Positions 35,016 through 46,245 of a DNA stretch of 64,000 nucleotides are shown here, in pieces; the stretch's first letter is position 1, and every line of letters starts with the position of its first letter. The DNA is taken from assembly GCA_963565915.1 (NCBI GenBank), contig OY751493.1, positions 4,712,001-4,776,000 on the forward strand. Reading direction: 5' to 3'. Position numbers and translations under genes: made by a program. The notes beneath the pieces are model-generated. The model saw only the letters and a list, made by a program, of their open reading frames with translations. It made no database searches and was not told where the DNA came from. The stretch is from Entoloma clypeatum (lineage: Eukaryota > Basidiomycota > Agaricomycetes > Agaricales > Entolomataceae).

Positions 35016-37080
35016 ATGGAGCAATGGAGAAATGTTATTCACGTTCTCCTCAGCCAGCCCCCTGAGATATTCTACGAGGTTTCCGCTCTGTCGTTCCCCA
35101 GCTACTACTATTCAGTTTCGTATCGTTTACAGGTCTTGGGTCATCTTCACCCGCTGGACCTCCTACATCTTTCACGCACCAACAAAGGATTCCGTACACT
35201 GCTGATATCATGCAACACTTCTTGGTTGTGGGACCTCGCGTTCACGAGGCATGCAGATATCCCAACATGTCCACCTGATCTTCCGCATCCCTGGTGGACC
35301 GATTTACTATTCGGGCCTCGTATCTGCCAAGTTACGATCTTCAGTCTTGTATCCTCCCACTGCGTGCTAAATGACATGATAGGATTGTGATGGTCGGGTC
35401 GCGAGTCCAGATTGGACGATTAGACGGCGGGTGTGCCATGATAAATGTTATCAGGAACGGTAGTGGATTCGCATAACTGCAGCCTTTTATGAGTCTGATA
35501 AACCCCTTTTGTCGAACTAGGTTGTACCTATCCTTGGGACTCCCGTCTCCGTATGGCTGTCCCATGGTCAGTATCAGAAATGTGCCCGGTGGTGAGCCTA
35601 CAGCAAACGCCAAGATCGTCGCCAAGGATGTGTGGACTAACGTGGACTAGATTTCCAGAAGCTTGCCGACAAAGTGGCTGCCCGGGAAGGTGCCTCGTGT
35701 TTTGGGTCTGAAGTCGGAACGGAGGCAGAGGAGCATTATTAAGGGCTCATTTCGGACCCTGCGACAAAAGAAAACGTTGAGATCATTCAAGCGGTGAGTG
35801 TCCCTTTCCATGCACACGTTTGGCAGCTCATGTGTACTGTTTAGCATGCCGATTCATGCATCGACTGGGCCAGTGACAAAGACACTGAATTTGAAAACAG
35901 TGTGGTTATGATGAGAGATGAAGTTCTTAATATGTATGACGACAGCTGCTCTTTTTTTTTTTCCCCTTTCGCCTGAATAGGATATGATAGGCTTCAGCGT
36001 CGGCTCGTGGCTTTGGGACACAGTGAACCTGACATTGGTCGCTTGTTCTACAAACGGTCTCACTATGAGGACCTCGATATAGATGCGTCGAGACCCTGGA
36101 AAGACATACGCCGGAGTGCGTCTTCCCCTCTCTTGATTGGCAAAGTATTGACTCTAGCTATCGAGATTGGCCCGTAATCAAGGCGAGACTCGAGTCCTTG
36201 CTTGTCAAATATGCGCTCGACGAACGACAATCTGTCCTCAATTCTCGAAAGGCAGACATCAGAGGAAAATACGTAACCTGCAAGAATCATCCCGAATGGG
36301 ATATGAAAGACCCTACATATACCCTGCCCTCGCTTTCCGAACTTCAGCTTTACAAACCGATCGCTTATTTGGTGAATCTACCGTCTGGAGAGTTTGAACG
36401 GCGGGTGTCGCACTGTGTCGCGGGCTTCATAATGTCATGGCCAGGTTTAACAATAGAAGCATTGGCATCCATCTATCCTTCGTTCCGCGGTCCGGAGAAC
36501 GGTCTCGTCATTCCGTCGTTGGGAAACCTCAGCATCTTCCTGGCGGTATCCACCTTCTCATGTCTCGCATGTGATGAAGCGAGTAATGCCAGCTCCCTTT
36601 TCTTCGGATGGCCAGCTGCGATGCGACATAAGAGGGTATGTCGCCACCGACCTCGATCCGGTTCTGAAGTCGAAGGTGGTTTTACCTTTGGGATCAGTGT
36701 CCAAGCACACGAAGCCCTCGTTGCTTTGCTTCATATTTTAGGGCTTGACCCGCGGGACACGTTTCCCCTCCAGCTTGACAGACTCAAACAAGAATTCCTG
36801 TGCATGAATTGTGAGGAAGGGCGTGACGAGAGGACTCGGAGGACACCACTACTATTCGGCTGGCGTCAATTGGTGCTTTTCTCTTTCTTTTTGTTGGCTT
36901 TGAGAAACTTGCTCAAATCGAATGCAGATATCGCATTATTTGGACAGCCATGCACATTCAGCACCGTTGTGGAGACATTTGTCTCCGGGAGATATCGTGC
37001 CGTTGAGAACGTTGGAGGAGCAGAGTCGTCTCATCACCGATGACGAAAGTTTGGCTTATGCGGCCGCTTTGCTGTCTTGA
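35016..37080 (+). CDS. F-box protein with Cys-pair motifs (agaricomycete family)
   Basis: Secure exons are 35016-35078 (SQPPEIFYE) and 35133-35330. The second carries the F-box core VLGHLHPLDLLHLSRTNKGF and then FTRHADIPTCPPDLPHPWWT and FGPRICQ. An exon from 35383 follows (DCDGRVASPDWTIRRRVCHD then KC), giving two Cys pairs. Later exons include about 35845-35940 (DWASDKDTEFENSVV), about 35979-36112 (YDRLQRRLVALGHSEPDIGR), about 36163-36872 and 36928-37080 (ISHYLDSHAHSAPLWRHLSP, end AYAAALLS). Further Cys pairs are CLACDEA and CMNCEEG. The middle (35450-35800) is not fully resolved, nor is the start. Such proteins are expanded in agaricomycetes and presumably recruit substrates to SCF ubiquitin ligases; the substrate is unknown. 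Confidence 0.7.
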
Positions 37081-37714
37081 TCTTTGAGCGACGTGATTGT
37101 TCAATTCAGTATGTTATAGGCCTGAATCCGTACCTTCGTTCCGGCAGAGTGTCCCCGCACCTTGAAACTGCATATAAAGCCGGGCCGTTGGATTCGGGGG
37201 ATCGTCGCGTGAGTTATGACCAAACCGCTTAACTCGAGAAGCAAGGGATGGATGAGAGGTGGTTCGAAGATTGCTGTTGACAAGAGCGCGATGAAGGATC
37301 TATGATCGTGAACGCAATTCGGAGGACACACCACCCTCCCTGTATATATGCCCGTGTCCAGGTCTGGCCCCGACCACCATAGCTTTGCCATTTATTTGCG
37401 AGCATCCCTCCGAGTCATGGATAACAGGCTGATGTAGCACAGTGGGCGCACTAAATGTTACTTACCCTCAGAACACCCTCATTCGCAAAGTCACTCCAAT
37501 CCAATGGCGAAGGGCGATTTATATTCGCGAGAGTTGAGAACTGATCTGCGCCAGGCTACATGCCTGTCACTGTTTGGTTCAATCCTGATCTGTTTCACAT
37601 ACACCTTCAAGTAATTTTCCTAGGGTCGTGTTCAATATGATTCGAATTTTGGAGGGTATTGTCTGGACCTAACGCGTAACGCGTAAAAATTTGGGAAATA
37701 GAACGTGGTCAGAG
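37081..37714. other. Intergenic, no gene
   Basis: Nothing supported on either strand between the F-box gene and the tRNA. Confidence 0.5.
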
Positions 37715-37798
37715 TGGACACACCCGGAATTGAACCGGGGACCGCCCGCATGCATGTTACTGCTAAGCGGGCGTGATAACCAACTACACCATGTGCCC
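37715..37798 (-). tRNA. tRNA-Ala (AGC) with a ~10-nt intron
   Basis: On the minus strand the sequence starts GGGCACATGGTGTAGTTGG and ends GTGTGTCC with discriminator A. The acceptor stem pairs GGGCACA with TGTGTCC and contains the G3:U70 wobble that identifies alanine tRNAs. The B box is GGTTCAATTCC. The anticodon stem GCCCGC/GCGGGC encloses TTAGCA, a 10-nt insertion (GTAACATGCA) and T, so the anticodon is AGC with an intron one base 3' of the anticodon, the normal nuclear position. Total length is 84 nt including intron. Confidence 0.92.
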
Positions 37799-37964
37799 AT
37801 TGACATGGCACTGCCATCTGCATCAGCTCAAGATGCAGACAACGAACCACGAACTAGGGTTAGGGGCTATCTTGCGGCTGTCACAACTGTACAGTACCGT
37901 GCCCCCGTGACACAACACATCATCACACCAACCAGCAAGTCGGAACTCCCTCAAATCATCAAGC

Positions 37965-38917
37965 ATGAGGTAGGCTCGCTCGCCGTTCAGCACGTCGCCG
38001 GAGCCAATGCTGACGCCCCCCATAGTAGCAAACTCTCAGTGTCAAGCGTGCGGGGCTCCATCAAAGAACTCCTTGCCGAAGCCAACGGCGAGAAGAAGCG
38101 CAATTTTGTGGAAACAATTGAGTTGCAGATTGGACTAAAAAACTACGACCCCCAAAGAGATAAGCGTTTCTCTGGAACTGTCAAGTGCCCTCATTGCTCC
38201 CTGCTCTCTCTCAGTTTCTCGACTGACTTTATTTTGTTCACGCCAGGCTCCCCAACGTTCCCCGCCCCCGCATGTCCATTTGCATTCTCGCCGATGCAGC
38301 TGACATCGACCGTGCCAAGCAGATCGAGCTCGAGTACATGTCCGTCGACGATCTGAAAAAGTACGAAGGGCCTTGTTCCCAAAAAGTCTTGTCCGCAATG
38401 CTCAAACATCTTCGCAGACTCAACAAGAACAAAAAACTCGTCAAGAAGCTCGCCAAGAAGTATGATGCTTTCCTTGCTTCTGAAGCCCTCATCAAGCAAA
38501 TCCCTCGTCTCCTTGGTCCCGGTCTCTCCAAAGGTTAAACAATATTGTCTGAGCAGCCATGCTCGCCCCACTGACATACCTCTTTTTGCGTCTTTCCAGC
38601 CGGCAAATTCCCCACCCCCATCTCGCACGCCGAAGACCTGAGCAACAAGCTCACCGAAGTCCGCTCCACCATCAAGTTCCAGCTGAAGAAGGTGCTTTGT
38701 TTGGGTGTCGCCGTTGGCCACATCCAGATGACCGATGACCAAGTCCTTGCAAACGTCATGCTTAGTACGTGTCCCTTCTTTCTCCCCACTTCTCCTTCAG
38801 AAATTGACGCTCTTTTCAGGCATCAACTTCCTCGTCTCCCTCCTCAAGAAGAACTGGCAAAACGTCAAGTCGCTCCACATCAAGACGACCATGGGCAAGC
38901 CTGTCCGCCTCTTCTAA
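37965..38917 (+). CDS. RPL1: 60S ribosomal protein uL1 (L10a / Rpl1)
   Basis: Exons 37965-37969, 38029-38184, 38247-38360, 38418-38533, 38600-38764 and 38820-38917 encode 217 residues, the standard length. The first coding exon is only 5 nt (ATGAG). Family marks are [87 protein letters not shown] and [20 protein letters not shown]. uL1 forms the L1 stalk at the E site of the large subunit. The 57-nt intron 38361-38417 is a multiple of three with no stop, so reading through it would add 19 residues that no family member has. The gene is divergent from the tRNA-Ala, 166 bp away. Confidence 0.94.
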
Positions 38918-40421
38918 TCGTTTCTTTTCACGTCGATCTTCGGATCGAGTGGAGTAGAAGGACTGTCGCATACGAGAGGGAAGGATGGCGAGGACGAGGC
39001 TAGTGCAAGGGAGGGGTGCCGTAATGCATAACACGAAGCCCCGCACGCTTGGACCAACAGTTTCAAAGGGAGGAAGCTGATTGGGAGCTGATGCGGTACC
39101 TCTTTCCTTTACTTGACTTCTCGTCTTTTCGAACCTTTTCGCATGATGTCCTTCTATTATACAAAATACAAAAAGATCGTATGTCATCGTCCCCCGTCTG
39201 AACAAGTTGTCGACTGGAATGAGTCCCGGTGAGTCCCATCTGTTCAGAGGTCCCTGAACCCCGTTTCTGACTACCAAGTCCACGCTGTTATTACTTATTG
39301 ACAACTCGTGACACTTCCCTATCATACCCGTGTAATTGGAGAAAGAAACCTGGGGAACCAAGAGTTGGTTTACGGTTAGCGCCTCGCTAGCAACGGGTTC
39401 GCGGAGGGAAGGGGGAGATGGGTGGCTTCAGTGGGCTCACTAAGCAATTGAGCTGGTGACTCGATCCGTTCCTTGACAGCAGAGGTTCTGCTTGGCCGTG
39501 TACTAAGGGGTGATGTGGAAAGACGGCGGGACGAACGGCTCGGGCTATGAAACTAGTCAAGATCAATGTTGTACGTCGTTTTCTTTTCTCCTTGCCCTAG
39601 CTGACAAGTTGACTGTCTGTTGCGAAATAGTCTACCAAGGAGAAAGGCTGACGCGAATTGACACCAGTTGGCAGATCACTTGAAGCTGCGTTCAGTGTAC
39701 TTCTATACAAGGAATGGGAAATGTTGGGTATAAACCTGACGCAACCCAGATTTGACATCGGTTTGGAATAATGGTGATCCTTCCATGCCACGAGTAGTAA
39801 GTTCTCACTCCCCCCCCCCCCTATCTTCTTATTGACCTTCTTTTCAACCCTTGCATGTGATCAGGTTGAGCGATCTGTTTCATGAGCTAGCTCATGATGG
39901 ACACAAGTTTGGATACAGGAGTTCCGTGTCACGTCCAAGGTAAGTATAGTTTATATGCGGGAAGATTTTCACTGCAGGACAAGACCTTTCCCAGATCAAA
40001 AGAAGCCGCTAGTATGTACTTATAAGATGTGGCCAAATCCGAAACGCGAACGACAGGTACCTTCTATTCAATTCTGATTGATTTCTTTCGTCGTTCTGTA
40101 ATCGATAGATTGACCGATTGGGGATGGACTCGGATGATCCTCATCGTGTACCCGTGCCAGTGAGCAGGGTCTCAAGTTCCTGTGACTAGTCTCAATTGAC
40201 ATCACGGTCATCGCGGTGACGGCAGAGACTCTCCTGAGCATTTGGTGTGTGTAGGTCAGTACTAGCGCCGGCACTCATCGACGAATATATAGGGAGCTAA
40301 GTCTTGGAACCCCGCAGCGAGCGCGACGTTCATGATCACAGGGTACATCGAATGTGCAAATAACAATAAGTACCATCTCGGTAATTTAAACACTCCACCG
40401 ATAGAAATTCCGTGCCATCTT
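38918..40421. other. 1.5-kb gap, no gene supported
   Basis: It contains the uL1 3' UTR and short unconnected frames. A C10 run lies at about 39810. No recognisable protein or RNA was found. Confidence 0.45.
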
Positions 40422-41159
40422 CTATGCCGCTGGAGTCCCTTCGTCCTTGACATAGTGTCGCGCGAACAGATCGTTCTGGATCCAGATAATCTGTCCGGGC
40501 GTCAGCATCCGGATTTGACCTTACATGGGAGTAATATCGTTATGTTACCTTATTGACGGCCCTCAGAACCGCGGTTTTCGTAGCGAGGTCAAGATCAGGA
40601 TGCGTGAGGACGGCGTTCAAGATGATATCCTGTACATATCCGAGAAGGATCGCGCAATGCACGTACTCCACTCTCAAGCCCGGTTTCTTGGCCCTGTGAT
40701 CACACATGATTCAAGTTCAATCCTGGGGCTGAGGGGGCTGAGGGGCTGGAACAATTACCTATGTGCGAATCCGGCTTCGCCTGTATGCATAAGCCCAACT
40801 TTGTTCAGGTACGCCCAGCTAGATTCCTGCTCGTAATCCAGGCTGACGAGCTTGACCAGATAGTTCGTCAAGAAATCCTTGCGGAACTTGATCTGGGAGT
40901 GGTCAAGGCCGAGATCAGCGAGGGTATCGGGGGTTTCGCCTTCATAGCCCGTGTTACGTGGCAAAAAGGATTTCCAGGTGATGTCGAAGGAGGAGAGCTT
41001 GATGTAGACGGCGTCGACGATGACGGGAACCAGGGGTGCGACGACGGGTTTTGCAGAGTGAAGGACGGCAGCGTCTTCTTTCGTGAAGCCAATGAATTTA
41101 CGAAGGTATTTGATGCGGGTGGGGAGGTCGGCGAGGGAAGCGGCAGAGACGTGTTCCAT
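40422..41159 (-). CDS. Protoglobin-like (globin-sensor domain) protein, copy 1
   Basis: Minus-strand exons 40759-41159, 40549-40693 and 40422-40490 join to 204 residues. The protein matches the single-domain fungal globin-sensor/protoglobin type: SLADLPTRIKYLRKFIGFTK, YIKLSSFDITWKSFLPRNTG, GLDHSQIKFRKDFLTNYLVK, EQESSWAYLNKVGLMHTG, KKPGLRVEYVHCAILLGYVQ, DIILNAVLTHPDLDL and IIWIQNDLFARHYVKDEGTP. A role in haem-based gas sensing or binding is inferred from the fold; haem ligation cannot be verified by eye. The start is set at MEHVSAAS because no ATG lies upstream in frame. A close duplicate is at 44374-45099 on the same strand, with the inverted protease P3 between them. Confidence 0.78.
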
Positions 41160-41552
41160 CGAGGTATTGAGGGCTGACTGACTCAACTCTTGCAATCTTA
41201 TATTGATCCTGGAATCGACATAGATAGGTTCATATTACTCCGGGTAGATAGTGATTGCAAGCAGGTCCGCTCTCCCTGGGATTGCTTTGGGGTCATGGGA
41301 AAGGTTCTATTCTGATGCTAGTGGAAACAAACAATCCCAAGTAAGTACGAACAGATCTAGGAGTCGTAAATTCAAATCATGACGTGAAACTGAATAAATA
41401 TGGTGAAATCATGCCAATGAATAAGATAGAAAGTGTCGTCCACCGATGATATGCATGTACCAACAAATACACTCGATGGAAACCCCCCTATGGGAACGCT
41501 ACGAGTTCAATAATCTATCTATGTATCCAACTCGCTTCTCTTGCCCCACTCC
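41160..41552. other. Short intergenic region
   Basis: It lies between the protoglobin-like gene start and the P3 protease stop. No gene. Confidence 0.5.
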
Positions 41553-43362
41553 TCAGTTGGTCTTGGCATTGGTGAAAGGCGTGTTCGCGATACCAACACG
41601 TTTGTTAGCGGTATCATACACGGTGTAGAACCTCTCGAGCCAAACATATCCATTGATGACGTCTATATCCTTGCCAGACTTGCGTCCCGTATCACTGACG
41701 ATCAGGTAGATCTTGTTAGTAGCACCGCGGATGATAGTGTTGAATGCGCGGGGCCAGATCTGAGCATTGGGGATTAACTCGAAGGTAGTCTATGCAAGAA
41801 GATTGGGGGGGGGGATAGTCAGAAAAACGGGTTCCTCTGTTAAGAGAGAGAGGTAGAGTAAACCCACTCACACTACCGATTGTGAAGAAGAGGCTCTGCA
41901 TTTTCGCGAAGCCGGCGGGGGTGATGGTCAGGAGTTTAGTAACAGGATCGAGAGTAGCGCCCGTTGCCGTCTTGTATTTCGAAAAGCCGTCGGAGGCGAG
42001 GGAGAGGAGGGTTGAGCCTGGGCACACATTTGGCGAGTGTAATGGTTGATTGACAGAGCTGAGACTCACTTGTATCAAGAATTCCCGCGGCATCTCGCAA
42101 GATGGGGGTCTTTCCGTACGTGATTGTCTGCTTGATGCCCCAGTATTTGCTCGCGGGAGAAGTCGTCGTAATTGGACTGTATGACTTTGAGGGTGTATCC
42201 TAAGGTTATGGAATATGAAAATCAACGCACACATAAGTGATGCTTCCGGTGTACTTCGAGCTGTCGACCGCACCTGAAATGACAAGGTGATTAGATACCA
42301 AACTCCGACACAAAAAACACCGGACTTACCCCATGTAAGCTGACCAGCGATGACGGCTTGTTTGGCGAGAGGTTGGAACGCGATGGCAAACATGTTTGCC
42401 GGGATCATGTGAGTCCCGAAGAGGTTATCAGTCACTGTAGGAATCGTGGCCTTGGACGACCCAGGACTAATGGTTCCAGCTGAGAGATCACGGGGGCCGA
42501 GTCTGACAGAAGAAAGGAATTGAACACTTTGATCGCATATTTCGCCAGGGATGTGACATTTTAACTCACCCAAGCATGCCGTCAATGCATGCAAATCCTT
42601 TGGTCTGGTGGAGGGAGGATCAACACAACGAACACAGTTGTATAGAAAAAGGCAACCAACAGACGATGCGACGCCAACTGGTTGGCTCCGGACGGCAAAT
42701 CCAGAGGCAAGGGTGACGGTGTCGGTATACAGAGCCCCTTGATAACCTTTTCAATGACGGTGCGAAGCATTCCCGGATAGAACACACCTATGAACTCTCC
42801 TGCTATGTATTTGACAGTCTACAGATGAGAATGCAGGTAAGAACTGGTCCCAAGGCATTGTACGGGCCCATGGGGAGATTTGTTACATACGAGTTTCTTC
42901 GGAGTTGCGATGCTTGACCCTGTCTTGACAAACTTCTTGCTTGCCCCGACCCATGTAATAGGGCTATTTACCGGGAGTCAGCTTTATGAAGGGGTGGCAG
43001 AGAAAATTGCTAACCTTCCGGTGGAGACGACGAGTTCATCTGTGGTCGTTAAGGCTGCACCCTTCCCCAGATACTTGACACTTACACATCGTTGGAGGAC
43101 TGCCAACACCAACCTGCGCGATGTAACGACTGCCTCGGTTCATCGCCGGCGTGCTGAAGAACTCGTTCGCCACAGCGTCCATTCCATGCGCGTTGAGGGC
43201 CTGGACACAATTGAAATCGTTCTGGTTGAGATTGATGAAGCCTGTCGTGTTGAGGCTGCGCGACATTTTCAGAGTAATGGGGGCATCGCGGATGGTTATG
43301 ACAGGATTGGCAGATACCGCGAGGGCGAGAAGGACGCTTGAAAGCAGAGAAGTGGAGAACAT
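41553..43362 (-). CDS. Polyporopepsin-family protein P3 with altered catalytic motifs (probable pseudoenzyme)
   Basis: Eleven minus-strand exons (43086-43362, 43015-43039, 42891-42963, 42788-42818, 42670-42737, 42570-42604, 42330-42502, 42231-42273, 42070-42176, 41872-42017, 41553-41789) join without a stop to 404 residues, with exon lengths like P1 and P2. A signal peptide (MFSTSLLSSVLLALAVSANP) and propeptide are kept. The first catalytic motif reads LVVSTGSPITWVGA, so Asp is replaced by Ser (codon TCC where P1/P2 have GAC). The second reads GILDTSSTLLSLASDGF, with Gly replaced by Ser. The enzyme cannot use the normal Asp dyad. Intron 5 (42605-42669) starts with GC, as in P2. An intact frame and splicing argue for a retained non-proteolytic role or very recent loss. 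Confidence 0.85.
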
Positions 43363-44373
43363 CTTTGGACTTTCGAGAAACAGGTTTAAGCAGCCTGAGA
43401 CCAGAATATGCTCTTTATATGTTGGGGGGAAAGTAACCACGGGCCTTTCCTCAGGCTGACGACAAGACTCGGCAAAACACCTCGGAAAACGCGCGCGTTC
43501 CCCCTCGGTATACAAGGTTTTTCACCCTGGCAGTGCGTAACATGTGGAAAGAAGGGGTTCGAAATCTCTGTCGAGCCGAATCAATGATTCGGAGGTTTGA
43601 AGAAGGTTATCGTAGGAAAGTTGCTGTTGTCAATGTCAGGGAACATGTTACAGACGAGGGCGCTTGACGCGTCAGGCCTTCAGGCTTTTCCCGCCTTCGA
43701 ATGTCGTCCTGTTCCTTACGTCTCCCAGTCGGTTACGGTGGAAAGGTTACAGTAGAAGTGGCGAAGAGGTGGTTGACATGCGAGCTCTCGGGCTCGAACG
43801 AGTGAGTGTCCGAGAGCCCGGGGCCTTAGCAGTTTCGCGCTTGCGAAGGGGCTCTGACCCAAGATATGAATATCTTTTCTGTCTGATGGCTCGATTCACC
43901 AAAAGTACCGGTCGGCCTTCCACGATGCTGAACTTAACGAAATTCCGATGCCTATGATCGCCCAGGACGGTAGGAACCTCCAACCACATAGGCATGGCAC
44001 TCATGTACTCACACCAGCCTGTCACCACCAGCTCTTGTGGGCGACGGCGAGAAACCAGACTGACGTGGGGAGGAAGAGGGTGACAAAGCGTTACTCGCCA
44101 CCGTGACCCGCTCAACACCCGCTGCCAACCCGCTGCCAGCATGGAACCCAGGATTATCACTACATCGGAAGTTCTGCCCATCGGAAGATCCTATTGAAAT
44201 TGGGTGCACGAACCGAAAGTCTCATTGATGTATACACAGGGAGCTAAGTCTTCAAAGCCCGCCGCGAGCGCCATTCGTAATATACAGGCTGATTCTTTCT
44301 ATTGTAAAAGCGCTGATAAGAGTATCATTCAGACACCCGACCGACAGAAATCTCATGCCATTTTCTAGGCCGC
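43363..44373. other. 1-kb gap, no gene supported
   Basis: It lies between the P3 start and the second protoglobin-like gene. About 44230-44370 resembles sequence flanking the first protoglobin-like gene (from about 40280), showing that the duplication extends into the 3' flank. Confidence 0.45.
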
Positions 44374-45099
44374 TCATACCTCTTCGTCCTTGACATAGTG
44401 TCGCGCGAACAGATCATTCTGGATCCAGATAATCTGTCCGGGCGTCAGCACCCGGATCCGACCTCAGATGGGAGTAATATCGTTATGTTACCTTATTTAC
44501 GGCTCTCAGAACCGCGGTCTTCGTAGCGAGATCAAGATCAGGATGCGTGAGGACGGCGTTCAGGATGATATCCTGTACATATCCGAGTAGGATCGCGCAA
44601 TGCACGTACTCCACTCTTAAACCCGGTTTCTTGGCCCTGCGACCACACATGATTCAAGTTCAATCTGGCAGGGGGGGCTGAAGAGCTGGGGCAATTACCT
44701 ATGTGCGAATCCGGCTTCGCCTGTATGCATAAGCCCAACTTTGTTCAGGTACTCCCAGCTAGATTCCTGCTCATAATCCAGGCTGACGAGCTTGACCAGA
44801 TAGTTCGTCAAGAAGTCCTTGCGGAACTTGATCTGGGAGTGATCAAGGCCGAGATCAGCGAGGGTATCGGGGGTTTCGCCTTCATAGCCCGTGTTACGTG
44901 GCAAAAAGGCTTTCCAGGTGATGTCGAAGGAGGAGAGCTTGACGTAGACGGCGTCGACGATGACGGGAACCAGGGGTGCGACGACGGGTTTTGCGGAGTG
45001 AAGGATGTCAGCGTCTTCTTTCGTGAAGCCAATGAATTTACGAAGGTATTTGATACGGGTGGGGAGGTTGGCGAGGGAAGCGTCAGAGACGTGTTCCAT
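44374..45099 (-). CDS. Protoglobin-like (globin-sensor domain) protein, copy 2
   Basis: Minus-strand exons 44699-45099, 44492-44636 and 44374-44433 encode 201 residues, nearly identical to copy 1 (SLANLPTRIKYLRKFIGFTK, YVKLSSFDITWKAFLPRNTG, YLNKVGLMHTGEAGFAH). The C-terminus is shorter because the end changes from KDEGTPAA to KDEEV. An in-frame ATG at 45183 would add 28 residues (MFGVSVLDRSKTARDQCPES and on) that copy 1 cannot encode, so the shorter start is preferred. Function as for copy 1: haem binding possible but unproven. Confidence 0.76.
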
Positions 45100-45553
45100 T
45101 GAGGTATTCAGGATTTTGAGGGCTGATTCTGGACACTGGTCTCTTGCCGTCTTGGATCGATCCAGGACCGAAACACCGAACATAGACGGTTCATATTAAT
45201 CCGTCCGGGTCGATGACTGAGATTTCGTGACGTCAGATTCTGATGGACGCAATCTGACAAGGGACGGAGATGTCGGAGATGAGCAGAGGGATGTACATGG
45301 TCGAAGCTGAAGCCCCTTTAAACCTCCTTGTGAAGCCGATGGTCACGGTACAGACAATTCGAGCAAGTGCAATTCATATCCCATGTGCTCATCTTTTTGC
45401 AAAGTGTTCCTTCAGGTTTTGGAGTTGTGTGAGACGTTAGCATATCTGACAGCGCAATACACGCGTACAAACTGAAGTACAAGATCTCATCGAAAGACAA
45501 GCAAAAACGGAAGAAAAGAGTATGCAAAATTCGTGACCGTATCCGTCCCATTA
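45100..45553. other. Intergenic up to copia element 1
   Basis: No gene supported. Confidence 0.5.
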
Positions 45554-45558
45554 TCATA

Positions 45559-45848
45559 TGTTGAACGAGTTCCGCTTCCATTAGACGCGCCATGTGCTCA
45601 ACCCCATGATGTACAAATAGTGTACAAATAAGTAGACTAGTATATAAGACTGTCCTTATTCTCTGTGCAATATAACGCTCTTACCGAGTAACCCCCACCT
45701 GAAAACACCTCTCAAGGTTAGTAGTAGGTTCTCCCTCTATCATAGATACACGATCTGTAGCGTGTAGTGTAGAGTATACTAGGACTGCAAGATGACACAT
45801 CCGCTGTGATCACCTCCAGCGTTGATGTGATCATATGCTGTTCCAACA
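45559..45848 (+). repeat. 5' LTR of element 1
   Basis: 290 bp, starting TGTTGAACGAG and ending TGTTCCAACA. It contains a TATATAAG box at about 45641. It matches the 3' LTR at 51514-51787 with an extra 16-bp segment near 45670. Confidence 0.93.
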
Positions 45849-45860
45849 GGTTATGAGCCC
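45849..45860 (+). other. Primer-binding site of element 1
   Basis: GGTTATGAGCCC starts directly after the LTR. It is complementary to the anticodon arm of initiator tRNA-Met, the half-tRNA priming site used by copia-type elements. Confidence 0.7.
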
Positions 45861-46245
45861 TGAGACTCGCCATTGCGCTCGTCGCTGGCAGTCTTAGTAG
45901 ACTTGATGCTGCTACATCGCAAACACGATAGATCAAGTGCACCTCAATCTGTACATACAACATTAATGATTATGTGGATGTTTAATCCCACATCATCGTG
46001 TAGTGCGACGAGCTAGCAGATCTGGGCGATAATACCCCAATGATCACGATGCCCATCCGCCTCCATACATGTGTCTACCAGTTAACTCTGTGTATGACAT
46101 TAAATGTGGAATAGGGGTCTGATGGACCCTAGTGGAGTAAAACACATGTTGCTGTGTCCCTGTTTCATCTAAGATCCAGCGATTTGACATGTGACTGACA
46201 CATTCTATTTCCAGTCTTTTGCGCTCTCACCCTTCGCATCAATTC

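Noticed and set aside
36622..36700. An extra intron in the F-box gene (GTATGTCGCC to GATCAG)
   Set aside because: Its length of about 62 nt would break the frame that continues into the conserved C-terminus.
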